NCBI GenBank assembly: GCA_021323945.1
Contig: JAJPKA010000002.1
Coordinates: 290,923-354,922 of the forward strand
DNA: 64,000 bases
Reading direction: 5' to 3'
From: Pseudomonadota bacterium
Lineage (GTDB): Bacteria > Desulfobacterota > Binatia > Binatales > Binataceae
In this document: piece by piece, positions 17,459 to 27,807 of the stretch
How the letters are laid out: each line of letters opens with the position of its first letter
Position numbering within the stretch: the first letter of the stretch is position 1
Translations under genes and position numbers: made by a program
The notes under the pieces: generated by a model
Database searches by the model: none
What the model was told of the DNA's origin: nothing
The model's input: only the letters and a program-made list of their open reading frames with translations

Positions 17459-18877
17459 TCAGCCACACACTCCAAGCCGATGATCGATTGCCGCAGCGAT
17501 CTCGCGGGCAATTTCGCTGATCTGGTTCGGGTCGTCACCCTCGACCATAACACGCGCCAGCATTTCCGTCCCCGAATATCTCACTAAAAGGCGCCCACGC
17601 CCATTCAGCCGCTGTTGAGCGACTTGGATTGTGCGACTGACCTCGGGCAGCTCTTCGAGCGGGATACGCTGGCGCACGCGGACATTTTCCAAAACCTGAG
17701 GCACCCGCCGCATTGTGCGAAGCTCACTCAGGGGTTTGCTCGCTTCCACCATGCGCAAAAATATGAGCAACGCAGTGATCAGGCCATCGCCGGTGGTTGA
17801 GTGGTCCATGAAGATTACGTGCCCTGACTGCTCTCCGCCTAAGTTGAAGCAGTTGGCCCGCATAGCGCGCACCACGTTAGGGTCCCCGACGTCGGTACGA
17901 AGCAACCGGACGCCGCAACCATTAAGGGCCAGTTCGAGACCGAAGTTGCTCATCACGGTGGCGACGACGGTGTTCTGCTTAAGTGTTCCCTGCTGATGCA
18001 TGTGTTTACCAAGCAGCGCCATTACATCGTCACCATCGAAGAGCTCACCATTCTCGTCCACAAACAGGGCACGATCGCCATCACCATCGAGGGCGACCCC
18101 AACGTGGGCCCGCTTTTCGATCACCGCACGCCGCATCTGTTCAATATGGACTGCCCCACAGCCTGCATTGATGTTTATCCCGTTGGGATCGACGCCAATC
18201 GGCACCACCTCAGCACCTAATTCTTCAAGTACTTCAGGGCCTACCCGGTAGCTTGCACCGTTGGCACAGTCGATTACTATTTTGAGACCCTCGAGTGTGA
18301 CCTCACGCGGCAAGCAGGATTTCAGAAAAACGAGGTAGCGCCCGATGGCATCGTCGATGCGCGTGGCCTTGCCGATGTCAGCGCCGGCCGCACGGAACCG
18401 GCTCAAGGCTCCATCGTCAAAGACCAACTGCTCGATGGCCCGCTCGATCTGATCGTCGAGTTTGTAACCTTCACTCGAGAAGAACTTTATACCGTTATCC
18501 TGAAACGGGTTGTGTGAGGCGGAAATTACGACTCCTGCGTCGACCCGCATGCTGCGAGTGAGGAAGGCGATTGCCGGGGTCGGCAGCGGCCCAACCAGCA
18601 GAACATCCACGCCCATCGAACAAATGCCGGATGCCATGGCGGTCTCCAGCATGTAACCCGAAAGCCGGGTGTCCTTGCCAATCAGGATCCGCCGATGACG
18701 CCGTCCGCTGTTTTTGAAGACGTGAGCCAGCGCGCGACCCAACCTTAATGCCGTTTCCGACGTGATCGGCTCAACGTTGGCGACTCCACGAATCCCGTCT
18801 GTACCAAAAAGTCTGGACGTCGGTGCGCTCAGCGGCGGGTATTGCGCCTGACCGTGATCCTCACCTTGTCTGGCCAT
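17459..18877 (-). CDS. glmM: Phosphoglucosamine mutase
   Basis: A 472-residue enzyme that converts glucosamine-6-P to glucosamine-1-P for UDP-GlcNAc (peptidoglycan and LPS). Motifs: FGTDGIRG (24-31), the phosphoserine loop SASHNPF with Ser121 as the expected phosphorylated residue, the metal loop DGDGDR, and the sugar-phosphate loop near VRYSGTEMLARVM. The start overlaps the ybbR end by 49 bases and lacks a clear ribosome site, so the first 16 or so residues are uncertain. The cdaA-ybbR-glmM order is conserved in many bacteria and links c-di-AMP to cell-wall precursor supply. Confidence 0.94.
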   Translation of the reverse strand: MARQGEDHGQAQYPPLSAPTSRLFGTDGIRGVANVEPITSETALRLGRALAHVFKNSGRRHRRILIGKDTRLSGYMLETAMASGICSMGVDVLLVGPLPTPAIAFLTRSMRVDAGVVISASHNPFQDNGIKFFSSEGYKLDDQIERAIEQLVFDDGALSRFRAAGADIGKATRIDDAIGRYLVFLKSCLPREVTLEGLKIVIDCANGASYRVGPEVLEELGAEVVPIGVDPNGININAGCGAVHIEQMRRAVIEKRAHVGVALDGDGDRALFVDENGELFDGDDVMALLGKHMHQQGTLKQNTVVATVMSNFGLELALNGCGVRLLRTDVGDPNVVRAMRANCFNLGGEQSGHVIFMDHSTTGDGLITALLIFLRMVEASKPLSELRTMRRVPQVLENVRVRQRIPLEELPEVSRTIQVAQQRLNGRGRLLVRYSGTEMLARVMVEGDDPNQISEIAREIAAAIDHRLGVCG

Positions 18878-19845
18878 AGCCGAAGCAATTCCACTCCCTG
18901 CGGCAGCTGCACTTCTACCGGAGTATTGTAAGTTCCTGGCTCCAGTCCGTCACCATCGACGTATACGGCATTACTTAAATCCAGTTTGTTCAGTTGAAGC
19001 TTGGCACCCCGGAGTTGCAGATTGATGCGCGACGGCTGAAGGGTTGATTGATAGGCGATGTCGCGGACTGTCACAGGCACGCCGTGGAATTGTTTGGTCG
19101 CAATCACTGGAGCGATGTCGATTTTGATCATCACTTCCGAGGGCTCCAGCCGTACCATTCCGCCCGGGGTGGTGACTGCGGCGGCCCGTTGGGTATCAGC
19201 GGCCAAACCCCCGACGTCGACTGCCTCGGTATCAATCATCGCAAGGTTCGCAATTTGCCGGCTGGGGGCCCTGGCCTGAATCTGAGCGGGCGAAGCCTCG
19301 ACTGAAGCCACCCGATATCCATCCGCTGGTGCTCCGACTGTCACGACATGCACCGGCAGGTAGCGGATGATGATCTTGTCGATATCGAGCACGATCTGCG
19401 AAGGGGAGATACTGGTAACTGCCGTTCCCCGCGGAACGTTGAAGCTGTCTAGTCCAATTTTAAACGAAGCCTGCCCGACCCCTACGCCGCTCAGGTCGAG
19501 CTTTAACGTGAGCCGGCTGGGATCAACCAACGAAAGCAACGTCTGCGGTCCGGACAATTGGATTTTGACGAAATCAGGGTGCTCATTGGTGATGACGAAT
19601 CCGGGCGGCAACCCGCGGTAGCTCACAGGAATATTGAACGACTCGACGGAACTGTGCTGGCCCGCGTTCACGAAAATCCACAAGCCGATAGCCAGGAGCA
19701 ATGAGATTATCCGCAGGCCGAGATTCTGCTGGAGTTGGCGTCGGAGCGCGGCGAACGAGTAGCGCCGTTTCAGATCAGCGGCGCGGATCAATCTCAACCG
19801 GGCGATGGGTGGCCGGGTCGGTTTCTTCATCGCCGGCACTGCCAC
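18829..19845 (-). CDS. YbbR/CdaR-like membrane-anchored regulator of CdaA
   Basis: A 338-residue protein with one N-terminal transmembrane helix (around residues 45-62, IISLLLAIGLWIFVNAG) followed by several YbbR repeats facing the periplasm (for example FNIPVSYRGLPPG and MIKIDIAP). In Gram-positive bacteria CdaR modulates the c-di-AMP cyclase; the adjacent cdaA supports the same here. The start is GTG, 1 base after the cdaA stop, so the two are tightly coupled. An alternative ATG lies 5 codons in. Confidence 0.88.
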   Translation of the reverse strand: MAVPAMKKPTRPPIARLRLIRAADLKRRYSFAALRRQLQQNLGLRIISLLLAIGLWIFVNAGQHSSVESFNIPVSYRGLPPGFVITNEHPDFVKIQLSGPQTLLSLVDPSRLTLKLDLSGVGVGQASFKIGLDSFNVPRGTAVTSISPSQIVLDIDKIIIRYLPVHVVTVGAPADGYRVASVEASPAQIQARAPSRQIANLAMIDTEAVDVGGLAADTQRAAAVTTPGGMVRLEPSEVMIKIDIAPVIATKQFHGVPVTVRDIAYQSTLQPSRINLQLRGAKLQLNKLDLSNAVYVDGDGLEPGTYNTPVEVQLPQGVELLRLWPDKVRITVRRNTRR

Positions 19846-19846
19846 T

Positions 19847-20626
19847 CTATGTCACTCCTCTCGTATCGGTGCCCAGACTGTCGAGGTTCTGCAAGGCTAC
19901 CAACAGTTCCTGTGGTTTAAGACCACGCATTAAGCGCCCTTGGCGAGCGATTGAAATTGTACCGTCTTGCTCGGAGACAACGATCACACTCGCATCACTG
20001 TCTTCAGTTAGTCCGATCGCGGCCCGGTGACGCATTCCCAGGGTCAAACTTACATTTGGGTTTGTCGAAAGCGGCAACTGGCAGGCCGCCGCCAACACCT
20101 GATCACCTTTTATAATTACCGCGCCGTCATGCATCGGTGAGCCGGGCATGAAAATCGTCTCGATCAATTCAGGCGAGGCACGGCCGTCGATCACACGCCC
20201 TGTATCTACTACATCTTGCAAGCCGACGTCATGTTCAATGACGATCAATCCGCCAATACGGCGAGCTGATAGCCACTCCGCGGCTTTAACCAGCTCCTCC
20301 GCGATGTCGCTTACGTTTGCTCGGGTGGTGAAAAATGACCGCGCACCGACGCCGGTCAGAGCGCGGCGAATGTCGGCCTGAAAGATCACCACCAAAATCA
20401 CAATCAAAGAACCCAGAAAGTTGTTGAGCAGCCAATTCAAGGTGAATAGGCCGAGCATTTGCGAAACCACAAAAGCGATGGCGAGAATTCCGAGACCGAC
20501 CACCATCTGCATCGTGCGGGTCCCGCGTATCAGCAACGTAATACGATAAATTACATACGCGACGATGAGGACATCTAATGCATCCTGCCAACGCAGCCGC
20601 GGGATTACGTGCATATACGTGTGCAT
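19847..20626 (-). CDS. cdaA: Diadenylate cyclase CdaA (c-di-AMP synthase)
   Basis: A 259-residue inner-membrane enzyme that makes c-di-AMP from two ATP. Three N-terminal transmembrane helices (about 14-34, 40-58 and 64-82) precede the DAC domain, whose catalytic DGA motif is at 167-169 and RHR at 199-201. Both are intact, so the enzyme should be active. It lies between folP and ybbR. A c-di-AMP phosphodiesterase is not visible in the window. Confidence 0.94.
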   Translation of the reverse strand: MHTYMHVIPRLRWQDALDVLIVAYVIYRITLLIRGTRTMQMVVGLGILAIAFVVSQMLGLFTLNWLLNNFLGSLIVILVVIFQADIRRALTGVGARSFFTTRANVSDIAEELVKAAEWLSARRIGGLIVIEHDVGLQDVVDTGRVIDGRASPELIETIFMPGSPMHDGAVIIKGDQVLAAACQLPLSTNPNVSLTLGMRHRAAIGLTEDSDASVIVVSEQDGTISIARQGRLMRGLKPQELLVALQNLDSLGTDTRGVT

Positions 20627-20636
20627 CGGTTAAGGC

Positions 20637-21581
20637 TTAAGTTTGCCGCGCTGAGCCAATTGCCGCGGCGATTCTCGCCGTTACAACCGCTGGCCTCGGA
20701 TCGTGGACCCGGATGATCGCCACCCCCGCTGCGACCGCCACGGCATTGACCGCATTCGTCCCCAGGATAAGCTCTTCTTTTTGCTCGCCCGCGAGATTGC
20801 GAATGAAGCTCTTGCGCGAGGCACCGATTAGCAGCGGATAACCCAAGGCGCAAAAGCGGTCGAGGTTCGCCAGAATCGCGAAATTGTGTTGTGGCGTTTT
20901 TGCAAATCCCAGCCCTGGATCGAGAATGATTCGCGATCGATCAATTCCAGCGCGCTCGGCTGCCAGGGCGCGTTCGGCCAGAAACGTTAGTACTTCGTCG
21001 ACTACGTTCGCGTAAGAGGCGAACCGGATGTGGTCTGTGGGTCCGCCTTTCATGTGCATCAACACGACGAAACATTGATGCTCGGCAGCGAGCTCTGCCA
21101 TTCGCGGATGCGATAATGCGCTAATGTCGTTGATGAACGAGGCCCCTAGCTCCAGAGCAACACTTGCGACTTCCGGCTTACGAGTATCTACCGAGAGCGG
21201 CACTTGGAGTTTACCTTGAAGGAGCTCCAGGACGGGTACCAGCCGCGCTAACTCGATGTCGGCTGGAACTTCGCGGGCACCGTAGGGGCGCGTCGATTCA
21301 GCGCCTATATCGATAATAGCAGCACCTTCCCCGGCCATCTCGAAAGCTCGCGCAGCGGCACGCTCAGGATCGAGATAGAGTCCTCCATCGGAGAACGAGT
21401 CCGGGGTGACATTCAACACCCCCATGATGGCGGGGAACTCAATAATCCTTCCGTCGGTCAAGTAGAGGCCTGATACGCGACTACGAGAGGCCGCTGGTTC
21501 CTTGGATTCGATATTGTCCGCAGCTTTTAACGCTTGCAGCTTCGTAGCGGTATTGCTTGACGGGTTAAGCGTGGGAGCCAA
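20637..21581 (-). CDS. folP: Dihydropteroate synthase
   Basis: A TIM-barrel enzyme of folate synthesis that joins p-aminobenzoate to the pterin pyrophosphate. Seen: MGVLNVTPDSFSDGG, DIGAESTRP, LSVDT, DPGLGFAKT, IGASRKSFI and RVHDP, so all substrate loops are present. After TRP there is an inserted Tyr (TRPYGA rather than TRPGA) in a loop where sulfonamide-resistance changes occur in other species; no resistance is claimed. The listed start is TTG and lacks a clear ribosome site; the true start may be up to 40 codons later. Confidence 0.92.
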   Translation of the reverse strand: MAPTLNPSSNTATKLQALKAADNIESKEPAASRSRVSGLYLTDGRIIEFPAIMGVLNVTPDSFSDGGLYLDPERAAARAFEMAGEGAAIIDIGAESTRPYGAREVPADIELARLVPVLELLQGKLQVPLSVDTRKPEVASVALELGASFINDISALSHPRMAELAAEHQCFVVLMHMKGGPTDHIRFASYANVVDEVLTFLAERALAAERAGIDRSRIILDPGLGFAKTPQHNFAILANLDRFCALGYPLLIGASRKSFIRNLAGEQKEELILGTNAVNAVAVAAGVAIIRVHDPRPAVVTARIAAAIGSARQT

Positions 21582-21670
21582 GGACCGAACCGTTGAGCCG
21601 CCAAAAAGGGCTTGCCACTATTCCGTGCCCTACTCGTCAGCCGAGCTCGGGCGAAAAAGTAGAAACGGTC

Positions 21671-23614
21671 TCAGGCCAGAGACGGTTTGGGTTGCAAACC
21701 GGGCAGAGAGCAACTATCCTCCTCCGCCACCCGCGGTCGCTGCTTGCTGGTCGAAGACTGGTCGGGCGACGTGCTGTCAGCGGCTGCCGCGGGCTCGGCT
21801 GTAGGAAGCGGCCGGCCCTCTTTATAGGCCTTGACCATTTCCGCCACCTCGGCGCCATCGACCACTTCTTTTTCCAATAATCGCTCAGCCAGTGAGTGCA
21901 GGAGCGGAGTATGCTCCGAGAGCAAGGTGCGCGCTTTCTGATACGCTTCGTCTACTATCCGTCTAACTTCCCGGTCGATTTCGATCGCGGTATGTTCCGA
22001 GTAATCTTTGGCGTGAGTGATGTCCCGGCCTAAAAAAACTTGTTCCTCTCTGCGACCGAAAGTCATGGGACCGAGTTCCTTACTCATTCCCCATTCGCAT
22101 ACCATCTTGCGGGCTAGTTCCGTGGCCTTTTCGATGTCGTCACCTGCGCCCGTGGTCATTTGACCAAAGACCAATTCTTCGGCAACGCGCCCCCCGAACA
22201 TCATCGCCAGTCGTGTCATCAAGTATTCTCGAGAATAGGTATAACGGTCATCAAGCGGGAGCTGTTGAGTGACACCGAGCGCCATGCCGCGCGGAATAAT
22301 GGTCACTTTATGAACCGGGTCGGCCCCGGGTAAAAGCATGGCAACCAGCGCATGGCCTGATTCGTGATAAGCCGTGTTGCGCCGTTCTTGCAGGGACATC
22401 ACCATGGATCGCCGCTCGGCGCCCATCAGCACTTTGTCTTTGGCGAGCTCAAAGTCCGCCATATCGACTTTATCCTTGCTGCGCCGCGCGGCAAGCAAGG
22501 CGGCCTCGTTAACCAGGTTCTCAAGGTCTGCGCCGGCAAAACCTGGGGTTTGGCGGGAGAGCTTGGTAATATCGACGTCATCCGACAACGGTACGCGTCG
22601 GGTGTGAACTCGTAAAATGCCCTCGCGGCCTTTAACATCTGGACGGGGCACAACCACGCGGCGGTCGAAACGTCCAGGCCGCAACAGCGCCGGGTCGAGC
22701 ACGTCGGGCCGATTGGTGGCGGCCACCAAAATCACCCCTTCATTGGCTTCGAAGCCATCCATCTCCACCAGGAGCTGATTGAGTGTCTGTTCCCGCTCGT
22801 CATGACCGCCGCCCAGGCCGGCACCGCGGTGACGTCCTACGGCATCAATCTCGTCGATAAAAATAATGCACGGTGCGTGTTTTTTGCCTTGGACGAAGAG
22901 GTCGCGGACCCGCGAGGCACCCACGCCAACAAACATCTCGACAAAATCCGAGCCGGAAATAGAAAAGAAAGGAACACCCGCTTCGCCAGCGATCGCTCGT
23001 GCCAGCAGGGTCTTTCCCGTCCCAGGCGGGCCCACCAACAGTACGCCCTTTGGAATCCTTCCGCCGAGACGGGTAAACCGCTTGGGGTCCTTTAAGAACT
23101 GGATAATCTCTTCCAGCTCGTCTTTCGCCTCGTTGATGCCAGCAACGTCTGTGAAAGTTACCTTGTGGGTGTTTTCGGTAAGCAGCTTAGCGCGACTCTT
23201 GCCGAACGACATTGCCTTGCCGCCGCCAATCTGCATTTGGCGCATAAAGAAGATCCACAGCGCGATCAGCGGCAGCATGGGCAGCCATTGCACCAGCAGA
23301 ACCATCCACCAAGGGTCGCCATCCGCTGGCTTGGCCGCGATCTTGACGCCCTTGGCCCTCAGTTCCTGAATTAACCCGGGATCGTTCGGCGCGTAGGTTT
23401 TGAAATGCTCACCGCTGCTGGTTTCACCCTGGATCTGGTTACCCTGAATGGTGACGTTGGCGATGTGCCCCTGGTCGACGTCGTTGAGGAAATCAGAAAA
23501 GATTATTTCAGGTGCATGTTGCTGCGTGCGAGTAAAGAAGTTGACCAGCAACAGCGCCATCAGCACTACTACCGCCCACAGCGCGATATTCCGCGAAACC
23601 TGATTCATCGCCAT
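21671..23614 (-). CDS. ftsH: ATP-dependent zinc metalloprotease FtsH
   Basis: A 647-residue membrane-bound AAA+ protease. Order: TM1 (about 10-27), a periplasmic domain, TM2 (about 104-123), the AAA domain with Walker A GPPGTGKT (195-202), Walker B IIFIDEID and [20 protein letters not shown], then the M41 protease with zinc motif HESGH (417-421). A Pro/Ser-rich C-terminal tail follows. The start ATG at 23614 begins the first membrane helix; an AGG lies 6-7 bases before it. It is 34 bases after tilS, the standard tilS-ftsH pair. Confidence 0.95.
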   Translation of the reverse strand: MAMNQVSRNIALWAVVVLMALLLVNFFTRTQQHAPEIIFSDFLNDVDQGHIANVTIQGNQIQGETSSGEHFKTYAPNDPGLIQELRAKGVKIAAKPADGDPWWMVLLVQWLPMLPLIALWIFFMRQMQIGGGKAMSFGKSRAKLLTENTHKVTFTDVAGINEAKDELEEIIQFLKDPKRFTRLGGRIPKGVLLVGPPGTGKTLLARAIAGEAGVPFFSISGSDFVEMFVGVGASRVRDLFVQGKKHAPCIIFIDEIDAVGRHRGAGLGGGHDEREQTLNQLLVEMDGFEANEGVILVAATNRPDVLDPALLRPGRFDRRVVVPRPDVKGREGILRVHTRRVPLSDDVDITKLSRQTPGFAGADLENLVNEAALLAARRSKDKVDMADFELAKDKVLMGAERRSMVMSLQERRNTAYHESGHALVAMLLPGADPVHKVTIIPRGMALGVTQQLPLDDRYTYSREYLMTRLAMMFGGRVAEELVFGQMTTGAGDDIEKATELARKMVCEWGMSKELGPMTFGRREEQVFLGRDITHAKDYSEHTAIEIDREVRRIVDEAYQKARTLLSEHTPLLHSLAERLLEKEVVDGAEVAEMVKAYKEGRPLPTAEPAAAADSTSPDQSSTSKQRPRVAEEDSCSLPGLQPKPSLA

Positions 23615-23648
23615 TACAAACCTAGCACGCGTGTTAAAGTCCAAGCAA

Positions 23649-25127
23649 TCAAACACTTGGAGCATCTGGAAGCGGATCGGCTCGTAAATGCAAGACTTTT
23701 CGTGAAGTTCTGCTTACCAACCCGACCGCGCTCCGGACGACACCGGGAATCCAGACAACCTCCTCCTGGCAGACCACGAGCGGCCATTGGCTGCGCCTCG
23801 CCCGGGGGATTTTCTTATCGACAAATACATCCTGAATCTTTCGGCTACCTCCTAACCCCAGTGGCCGAATCCGGTCACCAGCTCGCCAACGGCGCACCGC
23901 CAGCACACACACCACTTCGGCATCGAAGTATGCCTCCAACAGGCTTGCCCTGTGCCATGGAGCAGCCGAGAAGTCAGGTTCGTTAATGTTGAGCTCGCTC
24001 AAAGTCAGACTGCAACCACACCATCTGAGCGCATTCTCTCCCGACTTTAGCGTTAGCTCAGATTGATCTGCGGAGGGCTCGGAGGCCTCAGCAGAGTCCG
24101 CCCGCTCAAGAACCGCGCTGTCGTAATCTCGACGAAACCTCCAACCACGCGGCAGAACCACCATGGCGCGAGGCTTGCTGCCGGTTGCAATTTTACTCAT
24201 CGCCTTGATGTGCGACCGCTGAATTCCACGCAAATCACCAATGCCCCGGGCAATGAGCTCGCGCATGATTGCACGGGCGAAAGCAGGGTTCATTGCCCCC
24301 AATTCGGCGATAGAGATTCGCAACGAGGTTCGAGTGCCTGGTTGTGAGCAGCCCACGAGTAATCGCTCCAACGCCCGTCCGGCCTCCGTGCGGACAAACT
24401 GATTGAGCTCCTTCATTTCCGCGGCCAAGTCGACCAGATGAGATTGAAGTTTTGGAGAGTAGTCACGCACAAGCTGAGGCAAAAGGATGGCTCTGACGCG
24501 GTTACGAAGGGGACGCTCGTCAGAGTTGCTACTATCGATCACATAGTCGGCGCCGATCGCTTTTAAGTAGGCGCGGATGATATCCCGGTCGAGCGAAAGC
24601 AGGGGGCGTATCAGACTTCCGGGTCCCAGCTCGCTCATCGCTGCCAGACCTGTAATACCCGTTCCGCGTAACAGGCGGAGCAGAAACGTTTCCGCTTGAT
24701 CATTTTGGTGATGACCTAAAACAATGAATCGGGCATTGAAAGCATGCGCTGCCCGATTCAAAAAGTCGTATCGAATCTGGCGCGCGCGCTCTTCAAGATT
24801 AGGCGGCCTCAAGCCGCTGGCTCGTTCGACTATCAATTCCACTGCCAGCCGGCGGCACAAATCGCGCACGAACAGTTCGTCACGCTCGGACTCAGTCCCC
24901 CGGAGGCAGTGATTCAGATGAGCTGCTACGAGCTGAAAACCGTGGCGCTCCCGGATGCGATGAAGCGCATGAACCACCGCAACTGAGTCAGGCCCGCCCG
25001 AGAGTGCCACCAACAGTCTCTGGCCAGGTTCGCAGTGCAGCTGCCTGACAACTCGGGCGACGGTCGCTTCAACCGTTTTGACCACTCTTTGTTCTGGCGC
25101 CGAGAAAAGACTAGGCGGCATCCTCAA
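23649..25127 (-). CDS. tilS: tRNA(Ile)-lysidine synthase
   Basis: A 492-residue enzyme that converts C34 of the CAU-anticodon tRNA-Ile to lysidine so that it reads AUA. The PP-loop SGGPDS is at 43-48, followed by [12 protein letters not shown] and [18 protein letters not shown]-terminal tRNA-binding domain (about 400-492, [26 protein letters not shown] split around Lys-rich loops) is present, so this is a full-length TilS. It is followed by ftsH and preceded by the MerR-like gene. Confidence 0.93.
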   Translation of the reverse strand: MRMPPSLFSAPEQRVVKTVEATVARVVRQLHCEPGQRLLVALSGGPDSVAVVHALHRIRERHGFQLVAAHLNHCLRGTESERDELFVRDLCRRLAVELIVERASGLRPPNLEERARQIRYDFLNRAAHAFNARFIVLGHHQNDQAETFLLRLLRGTGITGLAAMSELGPGSLIRPLLSLDRDIIRAYLKAIGADYVIDSSNSDERPLRNRVRAILLPQLVRDYSPKLQSHLVDLAAEMKELNQFVRTEAGRALERLLVGCSQPGTRTSLRISIAELGAMNPAFARAIMRELIARGIGDLRGIQRSHIKAMSKIATGSKPRAMVVLPRGWRFRRDYDSAVLERADSAEASEPSADQSELTLKSGENALRWCGCSLTLSELNINEPDFSAAPWHRASLLEAYFDAEVVCVLAVRRWRAGDRIRPLGLGGSRKIQDVFVDKKIPRARRSQWPLVVCQEEVVWIPGVVRSAVGLVSRTSRKVLHLRADPLPDAPSV

Positions 25128-25205
25128 AGTCTAGGAGCGACAGGGCCAAAGATCCGTTTCACTGCAGCAAAAGCCACGACCGCCTAGGTGGCCCGTGCCA
25201 TGATC

Positions 25206-25511
25206 CTAGTGCTCTTGTCGATTATTTGAGCGTTCGATCTGGTCTAGTAAGTGCAGGATGACCTCGATACCGGCCAGGTTGACGTCCAGTTCTTCGCTTA
25301 GCGTTCGAATCAACCGAGCTCTTTTAAGTGCTGAACTATCGTACAACAGTTCACCAGCTCGGTTCGATTCTTCCGCTGGTACAATGAACTCTTCGCGCTC
25401 CCATAGTTCGAGCTCGGCGTCGGTAATGCCGGCGAGCACCCGAAAAGCGGCTCTGCTCACCAGTACGTTGGAAGACCTGCGCTGGTTGCGCTTGGCGGAA
25501 CGAACCACCAC
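25206..25511 (-). CDS. MerR/HspR-like (CbpM-type) chaperone regulator
   Basis: About 101 residues with a winged-helix MerR DNA-binding fold: a helix pair around VSRAAFRVLAGITDAELELWERE, then YDSSALKRARLIRTL, and a C-terminal helix containing NLAGIEVILHLLDQIE, a pattern shared by HspR and CbpM. HspR represses chaperone operons, whereas CbpM binds the J-domain of CbpA. The start is GTG at 25511: GAGG lies 8 bases before it and overlaps the dnaJ stop, so the two genes are coupled. The pairing with a DnaJ-like gene and the inverted repeat upstream of dnaJ suggest autoregulation, which is inference. Confidence 0.8.
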   Translation of the reverse strand: MVVRSAKRNQRRSSNVLVSRAAFRVLAGITDAELELWEREEFIVPAEESNRAGELLYDSSALKRARLIRTLSEELDVNLAGIEVILHLLDQIERSNNRQEH

Positions 25512-25515
25512 CGGT

Positions 25516-26607
25516 CTAACCTCGCATCGTTTCGCGCGGATCGGCGACCGCACGAGCACGCCTTCGTTCCGCGAACTGCTGCAACAATCGACGTTCCTCG
25601 TCGGTCAGGTCGGTTGGCGCAAGAATCTTTAATTCGTACAACAAGTCCCCGGCAGGCTCGCCAGTGCGCGATGGCAATCCGCGTCCTTTTAATCGCAGAA
25701 CTCTACCGCTTTGACTACCGGGAGGAATCTTGAGCGAAATTTTTCCATCCAACGTAGGCGCAGTGACTTCCGCACCCAATGCCGCTTCGTAATCCCATAC
25801 GGGCAACTGAGCCCTCACGTCACGACCACTGAGCACAAATGGGCCGCTGGGTTCTACGTGGGTTATCAGGAAGAGGTCGCCGTTCTGATCTGGTCGCGAC
25901 CCGCGGCCTCCCTGCCCTTTGAGCCGGATCCGTGAGCCTTCCCCAACTCCGGGGGGAATGGTGACCTCGAGGGCGCGGTGAGCCCGGACGACTCCCCGGC
26001 CACCACATTTCGCACAGGGTTCGGCCGAACGGATTATCCGGGTTCGGCCGCGCGTCTCTTGACGCGCCGTCAGACCACTACCCCCACACACATCGCAACG
26101 GTCTTCGGAAGCCAGTTCAAGCCGGCGACGGGTTCCATGCACAGCATCACGTACGGAAATCCGTACTTCGGACTCGAGATCCTGACCGCGAGTCGGTGCG
26201 CCGCCTGCAAACTCCTCTCCGAAACTGAATGACTGGAAACCGCGGCCGGCCGCGTTACTGAACCCGCCTCCAAGATTGCCGAAGAATCGTTCAAAAAAGT
26301 CACTAAAGCCGGCACCGGCGCCGCCGAACTCGGGACCAGAGGACTGCGCGTAGCGACGAAAGACCTCGTCCTCCGTTGCGCCCCGCTCCCAATCCGCTCC
26401 TAGCTGATCATACTTCTTGCGTTTCTCCGGGTCGCTCAGCACCTGGTAGGCTTCATTTATCTCCTTGAACCGCCGCTCGGCGTCTTTGTTGTTCGGGTTG
26501 ACGTCGGGGTGATACTTGCGGGCTAGCTTGCGGTATGCACTTCTGATCTGCGCTTCAGTCGCGTTGCGGTCGACGCCGAGAGTCTTGTAATAGTCACGAA
26601 ATTCCAT
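25516..26607 (-). CDS. DnaJ-like co-chaperone with a half zinc finger
   Basis: A 363-residue Hsp40 protein that stimulates DnaK ATPase. Order: J-domain (1-70) with HPD at 33-35, a Gly/Phe-rich linker (about 91-136), a reduced Cys-rich region with only two CxxCxGxG motifs (Cys171/174 and Cys198/201) instead of four, then two C-terminal beta-barrel peptide-binding domains. It is thus between class I DnaJ and zinc-less CbpA. No DnaK or GrpE gene is in the window. It is the first gene of the dnaJ-merR-tilS-ftsH run; an inverted repeat lies 15 bases before its ATG and no ribosome site is obvious. Confidence 0.9.
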   Translation of the reverse strand: MEFRDYYKTLGVDRNATEAQIRSAYRKLARKYHPDVNPNNKDAERRFKEINEAYQVLSDPEKRKKYDQLGADWERGATEDEVFRRYAQSSGPEFGGAGAGFSDFFERFFGNLGGGFSNAAGRGFQSFSFGEEFAGGAPTRGQDLESEVRISVRDAVHGTRRRLELASEDRCDVCGGSGLTARQETRGRTRIIRSAEPCAKCGGRGVVRAHRALEVTIPPGVGEGSRIRLKGQGGRGSRPDQNGDLFLITHVEPSGPFVLSGRDVRAQLPVWDYEAALGAEVTAPTLDGKISLKIPPGSQSGRVLRLKGRGLPSRTGEPAGDLLYELKILAPTDLTDEERRLLQQFAERRRARAVADPRETMRG

Positions 26608-26621
26608 CTGATCGTGGTTGA

Positions 26622-26655
26622 GGGCCTTCGACCTAATTGCGCTTAGGTCAAGCCC
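26622..26655. promoter_or_regulatory. Long inverted repeat upstream of dnaJ, candidate operator
   Basis: A perfect GACCTAA / TTAGGTC pair (6-base spacer) is flanked by further imperfect pairing ending in GGGC / GCCC. The whole element ends 15 bases before the dnaJ ATG. It differs from CIRCE and from the HAIR consensus. Two readings: a binding site for the co-transcribed MerR-like protein, or an mRNA hairpin in the leader that affects translation. No T-run follows, so a terminator is unlikely. Confidence 0.5.
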
Positions 26656-26771
26656 TTAAAATTCATCGGGTGTCACAGCTCCAAACCAGCCCGTACCCAC
26701 CAGTTAAAGATGCCCACTAAGCAGCGATTCAGCAACAGTCGACAGAGCTTGTGATGCAGGAAGGTTCAGGG

Positions 26772-26933
26772 TCAAGACTTCGCCAATCCATCGCGAATTT
26801 CACTGAGCTGGGTTTCCAAGCTGCGCAGTCGACTATCGAGAAGAGTCTGGCGTCGCCAGAGGAAAATCACGTAAAGTGCAACCGCCGCAAATATGATTGA
26901 ATATGCCGCGAACAAGTAGCTTAAATTATCCAT
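26772..26933 (-). CDS. ccmD: Haem exporter protein CcmD
   Basis: A small 53-residue protein read directly from the sequence. It starts MDNLSYLFAAYSIIF, has one transmembrane helix to about residue 25, then WRRQ and a charged amphipathic helix. This is the classic CcmD layout (short N-terminus, one helix, basic cytoplasmic tail). CcmD helps release holo-CcmE from the CcmABC complex. It is the last gene of the ccm run, 87 bases after ccmC. Confidence 0.85.
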   Translation of the reverse strand: MDNLSYLFAAYSIIFAAVALYVIFLWRRQTLLDSRLRSLETQLSEIRDGLAKS

Positions 26934-27020
26934 CGGAACTGTCCCATCGGCCTGTTTAGTCTTCAGCCTTACACCCTTTGCATGAGGGCGGCTCGGGAAG
27001 CCGCCACTGTCAGTCCGTCG

Positions 27021-27797
27021 TTATCTGCTCTGCAGGTCCAGTATCTGCCTTCCTCGCTTGGGCTCTTGCTCAGACAACCTCGCTCGGAGCTCCGCCAGAC
27101 CACCGCCAAGCTCCGTCAGCCGTCTGGCTGTTCGCAGGATCGAAAACCGCAGCATCAGCAACCATATCCAGAGAACCGTAACTGCCGCAAAAGCGACGAG
27201 GAGCGTCGCGATCATGCGCGGGTCTTCCAACCCATGTCTTCCTTGACGAGTAATAATGACCGCTGGGTGTATAGTTCGCCATAGCCGAACTGAGATAACG
27301 ATAACCGGAATGTCAGCAGCTGCAACAATTCCGACGACCGCCGCTAGCCGACCAACTTGCGGGAGCTCCTCGGCCATAGCTCGCAGCATAAGGTAGGCAG
27401 CGTAGAGCAACCACAAGACCAAAGTGGTGGTAAGACGAGAGTCCCACGTCCACCACGTACCCCAGATGGGCCTGGCCCAAAGTGAACCTGTTATCAGGAC
27501 CAAACTACAGAAAAGCATCCCGGTCTCGGCTGCCGCGCGTGCAAGGTCATCCCAAATTTTCTGTCCAAACCGGAGGTAAAAGAACCCCGCGATCGCCACC
27601 AAGCCAAAGGCAGCAAATGCTACCCACGCGCAGGGCACATGAAAGTAGAAGATGCGCTGAACGATTCCCTGCTCCGCCTCAGTCGGAACATAAACGAACA
27701 CCATGAACAGCGCCCATGAAACCAGGAGGACTGTCAAAAGACCGAACCAGCTGGCCCAATTGGGGCCAATCGAGTTTTGTCCTGCTCGGTTCTTCAC
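27021..27797 (-). CDS. ccmC: Haem exporter/handling protein CcmC
   Basis: A 258-residue inner-membrane protein with six predicted helices that loads haem onto CcmE. The tryptophan-rich WWD domain reads WGTWWTWDSRLT (about 112-123). The external His residues expected to ligate haem are in FYFHVPCAW (His53) and the RTIHPAVI segment. It starts 10 bases after the ccmB stop. The C-terminal 40 residues are a polar cytoplasmic tail. Confidence 0.93.
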   Translation of the reverse strand: MKNRAGQNSIGPNWASWFGLLTVLLVSWALFMVFVYVPTEAEQGIVQRIFYFHVPCAWVAFAAFGLVAIAGFFYLRFGQKIWDDLARAAAETGMLFCSLVLITGSLWARPIWGTWWTWDSRLTTTLVLWLLYAAYLMLRAMAEELPQVGRLAAVVGIVAAADIPVIVISVRLWRTIHPAVIITRQGRHGLEDPRMIATLLVAFAAVTVLWIWLLMLRFSILRTARRLTELGGGLAELRARLSEQEPKRGRQILDLQSR

Positions 27798-27807
27798 GCA
27801 GCGCCGC

